Assembly (NCBI GenBank): GCA_963965975.1
Contig: OZ014417.1
Span: 1,409,321 to 1,473,320, forward strand
Source: Xestospongia bergquistia
Taxonomy: Eukaryota; Porifera; Demospongiae; Haplosclerida; Petrosiidae
Direction: 5' to 3'
Length of the DNA stretch: 64,000 nucleotides
The position numbers and the translations under genes are program-made. Positions 45,745 to 58,900 of this stretch are shown here, piece by piece (position 1 is the stretch's first letter; every line of letters starts with the position of its first letter). A model generated the notes under the pieces. It had not been told where the DNA came from, did not search any database, and saw only the letters and a program-made list of their open reading frames with translations.

Positions 45745-48700
45745 TTACGGTGCTGGATCATTAACATCAATTTGTTTTAATAGAGATATCAATGGCTCAC
45801 AGTCACTTATGACAGATATGTTGTCATGCATCACCTAGCAACAGACATCATAACTAGTTAATCATACTGGTCAAACTAGTTTTTATTACCTGTCTAATGT
45901 GTTCTATTAATTTGTCCAGTTCATCTATTTCAGCATCTGCTTTGGAAAGGTTAGATTTTAACAGTTCAGTCTAAAAGATTTATTAACAATAATGGAGTAT
46001 ATTTTTGTTGGAATAATAGTGACCTTATGAGTTGACTTGGACTGATAGTCCTTTATGTAATTGACTAGTTTTTTGAACTCTGTCTCTCCTTTTTGCAATT
46101 CATTAGTAAGACGCTTCACCTACAACAGAATGGACATTAAAAATACATGGAGTGAGAGAGAGAGAGAGAGAGAGAGACAAACCTCTACTTCTAATTCTTT
46201 GTTAGCTTCTAAAAGAGTTTGTCGTTCAACTTCAGCAAACTCTGCTGTCTCCAAGTATTCATCATGAGAATGCTATAATAATTATATTTAAATAAAATAA
46301 AATATTAACAACAACATTACTCTAAACATATCCAATAGTTGAGCTACTTTTCCATGTAATTCCTGACATTCAACTTTCTGCTCTTTCAACCTGTTATTAT
46401 TATAATATCTATCGAATATTGCTTAGTACAAAGGGAACTTACAAATTTTGTAATGTTTCTATTTCTTCTAGTAACAATTTCTCTTTTGCCATGCTTACAG
46501 CAACAAGTGAAATTTGTCTAGCTAGTTGCTGTTCAAAATCTCTATGCGACAATTCTAGACTGTGATTCATATCACGAAGATGGCTGCATTCCTTGAGGTA
46601 AGAAATGTAGACATAATAACATATTAGTCTTGACTTACTTTAATAGAAGAGTCATATGCTGTTTTGAGTAGCACTACCTCTTGTTTCTGTGAAGAGAGAG
46701 AGAGAGAAAGAAAAGATGAAAAAGAAAAGAACAATAATATCACATCATGAATTAATTTAATTGAAAATCTGATCATTTGTATAAATATCATGTTTTATTT
46801 TACATATAGTTCTAGTAAATTTAGTATTCTACTCTGATAACTTCTATCATTGTTGGAGTATTCCAAATTTTAAATATATCTCTCTCATTTTATTTACTAT
46901 TCAAACCTTAAAAAACACCTAACCAAGCACCCTCTATACAACCAATACACCTTGTATAGACCAATGACATTATACTATAAACACACTGTTCATATTATTA
47001 TAGTAAAATTGATATGGCAGCAAGCCAAGAAGGGCTCAGCACTTTCTATTGCCAGCCTCCACAATGAATCCATTAAACTGACCTTTTGAATATAATTAGA
47101 TTCCCAATTAAAAAGATTGTGCAGCCATGTTTCTAGTAATAATTTGTTATGCTTCTCTTGAGAATTAACTTGATTCTATTAGAAAGTGAGAACAGAGCAA
47201 TTTGTAATTCAATCCTTTTATTTGTTAATAGGATTAGCTAATGTGTGTGTGTGTGTGTTGTTAATGATATTGATTAGGCATTAATTAAGTACCTGGAGTT
47301 TTAAAAGTGTCTCAAGTTTTGTAAAGAGACAATTGAATTGGTCCAATTGCTCTTGCAATATAGCACATTGTTCTAAAGATCTGTGATATAAACCTTTATA
47401 TTGTAATGTGTCTGATTGAGTAGACTAGGGAGAGGGAGAGAGAGAGAGGGGGGAGAGTTTTCTACCCATAACAAACCAACCAATAACATTTACCTCAAAA
47501 CTTTTCATAAGTGTAGCCACACGATTACTAATAACAGTTATCTGACCCTCTTTGCTCATTATCTCCTCTCTCTGGTTAGCAACAGTTATCTCTAGACTAG
47601 CTATCTGACGTCGAGCAGCATCTAATGAAGATTGTAGAAGTTCATTAGAAATAGTCATTGCCTCTAGTTTCTGCTGAAGGTGAGAAGTTTGAGAACTATC
47701 TAATGAACGTACAGACTCGGGACTCAATAGGTCATTACAATTTAGTTCAGGATCAGTCTGTGTACCACGGATCATTGTTGATTGACATGACATTGTTAAT
47801 TCAGTTTGGGTGGCTATTGAAGTAATGTCAGTTTGTGAGTATTGAGTTATTGTTTTATCAAGGGTGAGTGAGTCATCTGGAACAATTTGAGACACTGGTA
47901 TAATAGTGTTCATTGTGTCTGTTGATGAAGATGAAAGATGAGTTGATTGGTCTGTGAAAGGTTGGGATATCAATACGTCTGTGAGTCTTGAGATTTCACC
48001 ATGAGATGTGGGTACTGGAACAGGAAAAACAGGTTGAACTGGTTTGACTTGTGTACCACTGTGAGATGTAAGAGCTAGTGTAGGAGAAACAAATAACACT
48101 GATTGATCAGTTTACCAACTACAATGAAACTTCTCGTGAAGGCCACACCATTAAGGATATCCACTTTACAAAGGACATTTCTCATATTAATAATTTAAGT
48201 TCACTATTCAATCTCTGTACTCTCTAAAGGACTCTACTCTCTAAAGAAAAGGTCCTATTGTATATCAGTCAACAAATACTCAAGATAGTTAGTAGAAAAC
48301 TAGTTACTCACTCACACATTACTAGAGGTGTATCTTACAAAGCAATCTTCTTCTACAATAACACTATTTGTATAGTAACACATAAGTTGTACTAATAACA
48401 TCAAACTATTAACTAAATGTATTAATAACATGCCAAGAACAAGCCTTAATATGTCTACTGACAAATATGACATTAGCTAATGATATCTCACTATAATGGT
48501 ACTTTGGGGGCTGTCCTTAGCATAGAGATCACCTCAATATACAAAAATATACTAAAAGTTTACTATAATATTAACATGAGACTAGAATAAGTATCTTAAA
48601 TAATAGAGCATATCCAATAGTTCTGAGTGCCCCCAGGCAATATTCCTCTATTCACCCTGGCTACTTACCTTGTTCTTGAAGTGAGAAGAGAGCTTTGAGT

Positions 48701-49622
48701 ACAATATGGTCAACTAAAAGACTAACATAAGAGCCTTCATCTACTATACCAGTAGAAGGTATTAACTCTGAGAGAACCTGTTTGATAAGAGGACTCAAAA
48801 TTCCTCTAACTTAACACACAAACCTGGACACTAGGATAACAACCCAGAAATTCTTCTAAATTATTCACTAACTGTTCATACTCTCTTGTCTTCTCTCTTA
48901 AATCCTACAGCAAACAGACAAAACGTATATATCATTTCATGAACTATGTACCTGTTACATCAGACAGTTGGCAATCAATATATGTATTGAATGTACTATA
49001 GAATGCACTATATGTACTATAATATGTATTATATGTAAGGAAAGCAAGGATGTTGACAGTAATAGCATCGTGTTTGTTGTGTATTGAAACACTATCTGAG
49101 AATAACACTGAAACTAAAGATGGATGCTATAGTCTATATATGTAGGATATATCTTTATACTTACATAGTAACTCATAGGATATTAAGTTGTGGCTTAAAC
49201 AATGTTATATAATATGTAGTAATATGCAGTGTGTATTATGAGCGTATTATATTGTTGTATTGCGTATTAAGAAGACATTATTACATGTATAGTATGTTAA
49301 AGTATACGTTACGTATGACATAAAGGTATATATAAATGTGTATTGTTTGTAACTGATGTATGGTAGAAAGGTTAAAGTAAACATCCTTTATACTTACTAC
49401 ATTATAGCTATTGCTAGTAAGGTTTCATTAAGATGTTGCCTTATGTAAAGTGTGTTTGTTTGCTTATCTGAGTGGGTGTTAATGATTTGTTTAACTACAT
49501 GTTCTATACAAGTCTATATTAGTGTTAATTTAATAAGAAAAGAGTAAGAGTATATGTGTGTGTGGAGAGGGAGAGAGAGGGGGAGAGAGGGAGGAGGAGG
49601 AGGAGAGAGAGGGAGAGGGAGG

Positions 49623-49702
<80 letters not shown>

Positions 49703-50403
49703 CCTAATATTTCAATTGTCTCTCAGAGAGAAGATATCTTTAAACTTACATTTATCTCTTTGTTCTTTTCCTGTAACTTTCTTTCATATTCTCTCTTCAA
49801 TTTCTCATTTTTCATATCACGTGATTTGTCCCCATGAGACTCCACCCACAGGTCTCTTTGAGGGGAGAGACTGGCTCTTTTTATACGTCGATTAGTAACA
49901 TTGTTGTTCCCAGTTCCTTTAGATTTGTGTTTAGGTGAGTAAAAAACCTCTATTAACAACGATAATGTTGTAATAGATAATTATTAATTAATTGATATAC
50001 CCTTTGTTTTGATTGGTCAACAGATGGACAGGTGGTTAGACATATGGATGAATGAATGAATTAAAATATTGACAGATGGTAAGACAGAGAGGTATTAATG
50101 GATGAATGAATAGATGAGCTAATAAACAGATATATTACCTGGCTCAAGACTAGCTGAACGTACATTGAGACTAGATTCTTGAAGCACTGGTGTTCCAGCC
50201 CTCCTTGGGATATAACAAGGTTTATGGCTCATTTTATCACTAGACAAAATAGCCTGGGAATAGCTGTCTACACTCCGTGGTTTTCTCTTATTTGTTGGCA
50301 GCTTCTTCTTACAGAGAAAGACAATGTTAGACCAAACTGATTAACAGCTGCAATATTTCCTTACTTGTATCTCTTCTGTTCTTGTTGGGATTCTAGACAT
50401 CAT
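45745..50403 (-). CDS. Unrecognised coiled-coil protein, 675 residues, 15 exons
   Basis: Exons in gene order: 50365-50403, 50139-50307, 49750-49949, 48824-48904, 48669-48777, 47494-48074, 47293-47424, 47083-47175, 46639-46686, 46443-46591, 46321-46390, 46183-46272, 46024-46119, 45890-45970 and 45745-45834. All phases agree, which strongly supports a real gene. The N-terminal 110 residues are basic and Ser/Pro-rich; a helical stretch follows (LREKTREYEQLVNNLEEFLG). A Ser/Thr/Gln-rich low-complexity part (about 200-330) leads into almost continuous coiled coil to the end (QKLEAMTISNELLQ, LEANKELEVEVKRL). The end is DVNDPAP. I do not recognise the family. A cytoskeletal, centrosomal or ciliary role would be usual for such a layout, but this is a guess. 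The start is the first of two adjacent ATGs, 373 bp from the divergent SIRT4 start. Confidence 0.8.
49557..49699. repeat. (GA)n microsatellite
   Basis: About 140 bp of GA and GGA repeats in the 845-bp intron between exons 49750-49949 and 48824-48904 of the coiled-coil gene. Plus-strand frames reading RERERE are spurious. Confidence 0.95.
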
Positions 50404-50776
50404 TCTCTCCACAGACTTAGAGCCAAGCCCAGCTTCCTTTAGATTATCCGTGTGGTCAATACTCGTGGAGCTTCTCTTCAAATTCCCCCGCCATCTATGT
50501 AGGCGTAGCGAAGGGGCGTGACTGACTTTAGTGAAGAATACCTATATTTCACCTGTGAGTGGTGTTTTCAACTTGTATAAGTTAAAGTTAGTAGAATATG
50601 TTGTTCTATTAGCTCAAACTAAATTTGCTAGCCTACCTGTAAAGTTTGAAGCTATTTTCAATGTAATAATATATATAGAATACATTGTGAACGGTAGCTC
50701 CGCCCACTGTATAGCCACTCCTGTACTTTTAATATTAATAGTTATATTTCACTCTACAAGCATTATATCTGCAGTC
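50404..50776. promoter_or_regulatory. Divergent promoter region, coiled-coil gene and SIRT4
   Basis: Two start codons face away from each other across 373 bp. An acceptor-like TCTGCAG ends 2 bases before the SIRT4 ATG, so a 5' untranslated exon of SIRT4 may lie here. No specific binding site is recognised with confidence. Confidence 0.5.
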
Positions 50777-51736
50777 ATGTCAATTTTCGTGACCCGTTAT
50801 TTAAACCAATGTTTTCAACTAAAACTGCGTCGTATGGTGAACACTAGCCCCTTCCACCATCAAATATTTGAGACAGTCCCTTATCACTATCGACTAACAC
50901 ATGTTGATCTTTTAAAACTAGAAAATTTTATTAAAAAATCATATCGTCTTTTTGTTCTGTGTGGTGCTGGAGTGTCCACTGAGTCTGGAATTAAAGATTA
51001 CCGATCTGATAAAGTAGGCCTGTTTGCTACAACAGAACAACGTCCCATGAATTACTCAGTATTTTTAGCAAGTGCATCAGCAAGGCAACGATATTGGGCA
51101 AGAAATGCAACAGCTTGGCCCATTTTCAAAGGTTTTAAACCGAATGTATCTCACAAGTACCTCGCCACATTAGAGCACATGGGAACTCTTCATTGTCTTG
51201 TGACACAAAATGTTGACAACTTACACTACAAAGCTGGTTCTCGTCGTCTTATTGAACTTCATGGTACAGTTTTTAGTGTTATATGTCTACAATGTCATCT
51301 TAAGCTACCTCGAGATGAAGTCCAAGATATGATCTTCCAACTCAATCCCGACTGGAGTGCTTTACCTGAAGGCCTTGCTCCTGATGCCGATGTGTTTGTC
51401 TCAGAGGATGCTGTTAAGTTGTTTAAGACACCTCATTGTGAACACTGTGGTGGGATTTTGAAACCAGATGTAGTATTTTTTGGCGATTCCATTCCAAGGA
51501 AACGAGTCCATGATGTATCTAAATGTGTGTCTGAGTCCGATGCTATGATGATAGTTGGTTCTAGTATTGAAACTTATTCAGCACTTCGTCATGTGAGGCA
51601 GGCTAAAGACTTGGGCTTGCCGATATTGATATTAAATATTGGACCTACTAGAGCAGACCTTTTGGCTGATATTGTTATAAGAGCAAGATGTGGGGAAGCA
51701 TTCTCTGCACTTTTAGAAAGACACAAACGAACTTGA
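50777..51736 (+). CDS. SIRT4: Sirtuin 4 (NAD-dependent protein deacylase or ADP-ribosyltransferase)
   Basis: A single exon of 319 codons. The Rossmann motif GAGVSTESGIKDYRS, the signature ARQRYWARNATAWP, VTQNVDNLHYKAGS, catalytic His in IELHG, and two zinc pairs (CLQC and CEHC) are present. HCGGILKPDVVFFGDS and ILNIGPTRAD are typical of the SIRT4 branch. The N-terminus MSIFVTRYLNQCFQLKLRRM is basic and lacks acidic residues, which fits a mitochondrial leader. The SIRT4 family regulates glutamate dehydrogenase and lipid metabolism in mitochondria. The chosen ATG is the first that gives a leader of usual length; the frame is open further upstream but without similarity. NIF3L1 follows on the same strand after 132 bp. 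Confidence 0.95.
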   Translation: MSIFVTRYLNQCFQLKLRRMVNTSPFHHQIFETVPYHYRLTHVDLLKLENFIKKSYRLFVLCGAGVSTESGIKDYRSDKVGLFATTEQRPMNYSVFLASASARQRYWARNATAWPIFKGFKPNVSHKYLATLEHMGTLHCLVTQNVDNLHYKAGSRRLIELHGTVFSVICLQCHLKLPRDEVQDMIFQLNPDWSALPEGLAPDADVFVSEDAVKLFKTPHCEHCGGILKPDVVFFGDSIPRKRVHDVSKCVSESDAMMIVGSSIETYSALRHVRQAKDLGLPILILNIGPTRADLLADIVIRARCGEAFSALLERHKRT

Positions 51737-51868
51737 AGTGTTTTATGTTTGAAATTTAAAAGTTATGTTTTAATGTTTGTTAGCAGATTTGAATATTTGA
51801 ATATTTATCTCTTTTTATTTATTTATTTGGTATTAGATCATCTACATTCACTAACGTTAATTCTGGTT

Positions 51869-53229
51869 ATGTTAAAGTCATTGTCAAAGCTAAGATTACA
51901 GAACTCTTTATTTCCTCAACACATTACAAAGAGAACTATCTCAAAAGTTAAACAATCAATTAGACTTCACCACGTCCAAATACTTCCACTTCTAAGTACC
52001 CTTCCTGTCTCATCTAACTACCATTCTTTTAGATTGTATGCAACAGTACCTGTAATACCAATGGATCTCTCATCCATTGTTGGTACTCTTGAGGCTATTG
52101 CTCCTAGCTCAATGGCAGAAGACTGGGATAATGTTGGATTGTTAGTTGAACCATCTTCCTCTAAATCTATTAAGCATATATTTTTAACGATTGATCTTAC
52201 AGAGGCCGTATTGAATGAAGTTTTGGAATTAAACAAAATAGGGAATGAGATCGGAATTATAGTAGCATATCATCCTCCCATTTTTAAACCATTAAAGAGG
52301 CTGACTCAGTCTTCCGTTAAGGAGAGAATAATTATAAAAGCTATCGAGGCTGGTATAGCTATTTATTCTCCTCACACTGCTCACGATAACCTCTGGGGTG
52401 GCGTCAATGATTGGATCTTGAGGGGATTTGATTCTGGAATTATCACTCCTCTCTCAGTGAATCAAAGAAGTGACACATTCCCGTTTCAACTAAGTATATC
52501 TGGTATTCCTAATCGTGATGTTTTCACAGATATAACAGATGTGTTATCTGAGGTGAATGGTACACCTGATAACAATAACATTACTGTAACATCTGATGAA
52601 ACAGTTAGTGGACTTCATTCTTTCACAATTAAATTCTGTGTAAAGAAAAATACACTGAATTCACTATTACCAAAGCTGACAGAGAAGTGCCCTAACTATA
52701 AGCTCACAGTTTCTCCAACTGACAAAGTAAAACATTGTATATTAATAAACTTTTTGTTGAGATTTGTTCTAGGTTGGTGTACCTGGTTCTGGACGTCTTC
52801 TTACACTCTCTGTGCCAAGTCCTCTGAGCACTCTAATCATACAGTTAAAGAAACATCTTGGACTCTCTCATATCAGAGTAGCACAGCCTCATGGATGGCA
52901 GGAGGATGCTCCTGTCTCCTCTATAGCTGTTTGTGTTGGGTCTGGAGGAAGTGTCCTCAGAGGAGTTGATGCTCACGTTTATTTGTCAGGTATGCAAGTG
53001 TCCACTTGTTTCTTACACTGATGGTTTTCTCTGTCCTATAGGTGAAATGTCTCACCATGATGTTCTTGATGCTACTTCAAAAGGCATTGCTGTGTTATTG
53101 TGTGAACATAGCAACACAGAGAGAGGTTTTTTACAGGTCTTTAAGAGCAAAATTGAAGAGAAACTTAAATCATCTGGTGTAATGGTGTCTGTATCAAAAG
53201 TAGATTGTGATCCCCTTGTTGTTGTGTGA
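51869..53229 (+). CDS. NIF3L1: NIF3-like protein 1, three exons
   Basis: Exons 51869-52726, 52773-52989 and 53042-53229 join in frame. The core starts SSIVGTLEAIAPSSMAEDWDNVGLLVEP. Metal-binding signatures of the NIF3/DUF34 family are visible: YHPPIFKP, SPHTAHDNLWGG near the first half, and GEMSHHDVLDAT plus CEHSNTERGF at the end. The precise biochemical role is unsettled; a di-metal hydrolase-like fold is known. The first 60 residues are basic and Ser/Leu-rich, which could be a mitochondrial leader. A downstream ATG (MDLSSIVGTLEA) would give a cytosolic form. The family usual length is about 350-380 residues; this one is 420 from the first ATG. Confidence 0.94.
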
Positions 53230-53555
53230 TTCTCTATAGAAGACCTATTGTTATTTAGTTAGAACTATAATTAGTATAATAATGGTCATTTTGTGATAGT
53301 TCAATTTCAAATGCTCTTCTCAATACAAAAGACTGTTGTCTGTTTTCGTAATATTATTGACAAAGAACATTGCCAGCAACAGCAAAATAATTCAGCACCA
53401 TTTTATTAAAATTGTTAAATATATGCATACTACAATCACACAGCTGCTATATATCCACACCACACATATCCAATTAAAAATAAAGTAGTAATAGTGTATA
53501 TTTAACACAACTTTTATAGCAGAGCAGAGTCATACATTTATCATTAATAGCTGAG

Positions 53556-55485
53556 CTAAGCCCTTAAAGGGCCATTCTTTATCAGGTCTTCAGCAAACAC
53601 TAGCACACCTGCAACATTCTCTTCACCAGTTGGTATAATCTAATACAACTGATCATAAACAGCTGATATTTCATAACTCACTTGTTCTGGAGGCAGCAAG
53701 AACCCATACGATCCAGTATCTCTCAGTTCAATTGTGTATGAAGCTGCACGATAACCTTTATTAGAATCGGTAGCGTCTTCTCCATAAAACCTATGTCCAT
53801 TATAAATGATTGTAGTTAAAATGTACAGTGTCTGTTTCTATTTATTGTCCTCTTTACCAATCATCTGCTGATCCTGTGGTAGGATAAAGCCCAATTGATT
53901 TTTGATTTGTGTATCTTTGGCCATGAACCTAGAAGGAGTGTTAAAGTTCATGTTATTAATAACTGATCATATTATTACATAATATATAGCATCACTCATT
54001 AGACCCCCTAAATATCTTAGTCTCTCTTCGTCTGGAGCATCAACATTGGTCCATCCTGTATATGTAGATGGAGAGTTTAACTAAGATCTGCTGTGGAAAG
54101 CATACCATATGGACGAAGGATAAGTTGACTATAAGAATGCCAATCTATAGCACCAATAATGGGAGTATTTTCCCTGTATAATAAAGTAATGATTATGTCA
54201 ACATATTATTACATCATGTAATGTGATATTTGTATTTTACTTGAAATAATTCACTGTGTTCTGAGTTTCTGGTTCAGATGCAGCACTTGCTCCATGATAT
54301 GTTTCACTACATGGATTGCTAGAACTTCCACCCTGTGTACAACAGTTATAAATGGTATGCTATATAATGTACAGTTATTACCTCATTCCAATGGTCAGGA
54401 TAGTTTCTGTTCAGATCTACACCACGACAAGATGATCCTGAATTGACTTGTCTGTTCTTCCTCCACAAACGATCATTAGTCCACGTATACTGTTAACCAA
54501 ATAATGAAATAGTCTGTGCTTTATTAAGAATATACTTCATTGCCATCAGGATTAACATATGGAACAAAAATGAACTCAACATTATCCAATATTTCTTTAA
54601 CCTACACATCAACATGTATATATGTATCGTGTATCATTAATATACCCTTGAATCATCAGCATAATTCTTCACTAAGTAATTTGCTATGTACATACAAGTT
54701 GCTCCTGATATCCACTCACCTATGAAGAAAAGCTTCACATATTAATCCAAATTGACAGAGACACTTACGTGCATGAATCTGACATTGAAAATAGATTCTG
54801 AAACCATTTGGGTTTGTTTGGCCTCTAATATGTACAGCAGGTTGATCTCGGCCTTCATAAGACTTACCAATACTTGATACAAAATTGCAAACATTAGAGT
54901 TTTCTTCACATAATTCCATGTACCACTTAATAACCTCATCATACCGATGCTAAAATAAACAAAAATATATCAATATTAATTTATTACTTTAGTAATAACA
55001 TAACTATTTACATATTACATAAGTAAATTATTAATAAATATGTAATATAATTTCCATGTGGTTTTAATAAAATTGCTCACATATTCTTCAAACCATTCAG
55101 CTTTTCCAGGTTTCTGATGAAAGGTCATATTCTCAGCTTGTTGTACCAGTTCCTCTATGTTAGCAATCTTGGTACATTCTCTATGAGCTATTCCATGAGT
55201 TGTAGTCTCTAACAAGTCTTTGTTGATCCTAACATCAGCCATACCATCAGCATAGATCTGCCACACATCAACATTATCACTTTCCAAGAAGCTCTTCATA
55301 CCAGCAACTTTTGTAGGACTAAAGAAAGAAATAGGGGTGTGGCTACCTCCATACAAAACTATTACTTACCATCTAACCAGAATCTCATCATCATATCTCA
55401 CAGTTCTCTTATACACTGCAGCTTGAGAGCCAACAAGAAAGACTACAAACAATAGAAGAGATCCTTTGTAAGTCATTTTGTTCAT
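53556..55485 (-). CDS. Secreted M14 metallocarboxypeptidase (A/B type), 12 exons, active-looking
   Basis: Exons in gene order: 55370-55485, 55081-55318, 54769-54949, 54646-54719, 54536-54601, 54382-54489, 54241-54332, 54106-54173, 53979-54055, 53858-53928, 53682-53790 and 53556-53639; the frame is continuous for 427 residues. A signal peptide ([15 protein letters not shown]) and an activation propeptide (about 30-125) precede the catalytic domain. Zinc ligands are in IHAREW (His69, Glu72 in bovine CPA numbering) and DWHSY (His196). Substrate-binding Asn-Arg is in [10 protein letters not shown]. The catalytic Glu270 is in [13 protein letters not shown]. It should be a secreted digestive or extracellular exopeptidase that removes C-terminal residues. 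An insertion of about 9 residues in the S1' loop (after WFYGEDA) makes the specificity unclear. A second gene copy lies 6.7 kb upstream. Confidence 0.95.
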
Positions 55486-55937
55486 GACCTTTTAAACTGG
55501 CATATAAGGCTATCTTTATAGTGTTGTTTACATAATGCATTTTACAAATAGTCATGTCTATATTAAAAGGTGTTTGATATTTACTGGTCTATAAATTACA
55601 GTGTTACATTATGTTATATGAAAAGATTTGTTATTGTGGGAAGTAATACTCTAAGTAAATTCTTTTTATGCTGGTTTATATGAGTTATAATGGATGACCT
55701 CAAATTCAAAATGTTAACAAAATTGACTCAAAAATATCATGAAGAAAACAGTTAAGTTTTTTATAATTGAAATTAATACTAGATTATATATAATGAGTAA
55801 AATTACTAACAGACAACACACAGAATAATGAATACTGATTTAATATAAGTTCACATAATTTTTGAAAATATACGTAAGGGCATGAAGACTTTTTGATGGA
55901 GTTTCCAGAAGATGAAAGATGACTCCATTTTCAAATT
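55486..55937. promoter_or_regulatory. Upstream flank of the carboxypeptidase gene
   Basis: About 450 bp between the start codon and the satellite array. AT-rich, no exon seen. It presumably holds the promoter. Confidence 0.4.
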
Positions 55938-58900
55938 TAAAATACTTTCTAACTGAAGTTCTTGATCCAACGTTGATACTATAAAACATTGTTTAAAATA
56001 CTTACTTGCTACAAACTGGATTTCTTGGTCCAACACTAACACTTTAGAAAACATTTGTTAATACTTACTTCTACAAGCTGGAGTTCTTGATCCAACGTCG
56101 AGACTATAAAAAATTGTTTAAAATACTTACTTCTACAAACTGGAGTTTTTGATCCAACACTAACACTTTAGAAAACATTTGTTAAAATACTTACTTCTAC
56201 AAACTGGACTTCTTGATCCAACACTAACACTTTAGAAAATATTTGTTAAAATACTTACTTCTACAAACTGGAGTTCTTGATCCAAAGTTGATACTATAAA
56301 ACATTTGTTAAAATACTTACTTCTACAAACTGGAGTTCTTGATCCAAAGTTGATACTATAAAACATTTGTTAAAATACTTACTTCTACAAACTGGAGTTC
56401 TTGATCCAACGTTGAGACTATAAACATTGTTTAAAATACTTACTTGCTAAAAACTGAAGTTCTTGGTCTAATACCGACACTTTAGAAAACATTTGTTAAA
56501 ATACTTACTTCTACAAACTGGACTTCTTGATCCGACTCTGACCCTTTAGAAAACATTTGTTAAAATACTTACTTCTACAAAATGGAGTTCTTGGTCCAAC
56601 ACTAACACTTTAGAAAACATTTGTTAAAACACTTACTTCTTTAAACTTGAGTTCTTGATCCAATGGTGAGACTATAAAACATTTGTTAAAATACTTACTT
56701 CTACAAACTGGAGTTCTTGATCCAAAGTTGATACTAATAACACATTGTTTAAAATACTTACTTGCTAAAAACTGAAGTTCTTGGTCCAACACTGACACTT
56801 TAGAAAACATTTGTTAAAACACTTACTTCTACAAACTTGGGTTCTTGATCCAATGTTGAGACTATAAAACATTTGTTAAAATACTTACTTCTACAAACTG
56901 GAGTTCTTGATCCAAAGTTGATACTAATAACACATTGTTTAAAATACTTACTTGCTAAAAACTGAAGTTCTTGGTCCAACACTGACACTTTAGAAAACAT
57001 TTGTTAAAATATTTACTTCTACAAACTGGAGTTCTTGATCTGACACTGACACTTTAGAAAACATTTGTTAAAATACTTACTTCTACAAACTGGAGTTCTT
57101 GATCCAACACTAACACTTTAGAAAACATTTGTTAAAATACTTACTTCTACAAACTGGACTTCTTGATCCAACACTAACACTTTAGAAAATATTTGTTAAA
57201 ATACTTACTTCTACAAACTGGAGTTCTTGATCCAAAGTTGATACTATAAAACATTTGTTAAAATACTTACTTCTACAAACTGGAGTTCTTGATCCAAAGT
57301 TGATACTATAAAACATTTGTTAAAATACTTACTTCTACAAACTGGAGTTCTTGATCCAACGTTGAGACTATAAACATTGTTTAAAATACTTACTTGCTAA
57401 AAACTGAAGTTCTTGGTCTAATACCGACACTTTAGAAAACATTTGTTAAAATACTTACTTCTACAAACTGGACTTCTTGATCCGACTCTGACCCTTTAGA
57501 AAACATTTTTTAAAATACTTACTTCTACAAAATGGAGTTCTTGGTCCAACACTAACACTTTAGAAAACATTTGTTAAAACACTTACTTCTTTAAACTTGA
57601 GTTCTTGATCCAATGGTGAGACTATAAAACATTTGTTAAAATACTTACTTCTACAAACTGGAGTTCTTGATCCAAAGTTGATACTAATAACACATTGTTT
57701 AAAATACTTACTTGCTAAAAACTGAAGTTCTTGGTCCAACACTGACACTTTAGAAAACATTTGTTAAAATATTTACTTCTACAAACTGGAGTTCTTGATC
57801 TGACACTGACACTTTAGAAAACATTTGTTAAAATACTTACTTCTACAAGCTGGAGTTCTTGATCCAACACTAACACTTTAGAAAACATTTGTTAAAATAC
57901 TTACTTCTACAAACTGGACTTCTTGATCCAACACTAACACTTTAGAAAATATTTGTTAAAATACTTACTTCTACAAACTGGAGTTCTTGATCCAAAGTTG
58001 ATACTATAAAACATTTGTTAAAATACTTACTTCTACAAACTGGAGTTCTTGATCCAAAGTTGATACTATAAAACATTTGTTAAAATACTTACTTCTACAA
58101 ACTGGAGTTCTTGATCCAACGTTGAGACTATAAACATTGTTTAAAATACTTACTTGCTAAAAACTGAAGTTCTTGGTCTAATACCGACACTTTAGAAAAC
58201 ATTTGTTAAAATACTTACTTCTACAAACTGGACTTCTTGATCCGACTCTGACCCTTTAGAAAACATTTGTTAAAATACTTACTTCTACAAAATGGAGTTC
58301 TTGGTCCAACACTAACACTTTAGAAAACATTTGTTAAAACACTTACTTCTTTAAACTTGAGTTCTTGATCCAATGGTGAGACTATAAAACATTTGTTAAA
58401 ATACTTACTTCTACAAACTGGAGTTCTTGATCCAAAGTTGATACTAATAACACATTGTTTAAAATACTTACTTCTACAAACTGAAGTTCTTGGTCCAACA
58501 CTGACACTTTAGAAAACATTTGTTAAAACACTTACTTCTACAAACTTGGGTTCTTGATCCAATGTTGAGACTATAAAACATTTGTTAAAATACTTACTTC
58601 TACAAACTGGAGTTCTTGATCCAAAGTTGATACTAATAACACATTGTTTAAAATACTTACTTGCTAAAAACTGAAGTTCTTGGTCCAACACTGACACTTT
58701 AGAAAACATTTGTTAAAATATTTACTTCTACAAACTGGAGTTCTTGATCTGACACTGACACTTTAGAAAACATTTGTTAAAATACTTACTTCTACAAACT
58801 GGAGTTCTTGATCTGACACTGACACTTTAGAAAACATTTGTTAAAATACTTACTTCTACAAACTGGACTTCTTGATCCGACTCTGACCCTTTAGAAAACA

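Noticed and set aside
49554-49895. Plus-strand frames rich in RERERE
   Set aside because: Translation of the (GA)n microsatellite in an intron of the coiled-coil gene.
56610-58709. Four minus-strand frames of 66 codons (MFSKVSVLDQELQ...)
   Set aside because: They recur at 190 and about 950 bp because the satellite repeats; unit length is not a multiple of three.
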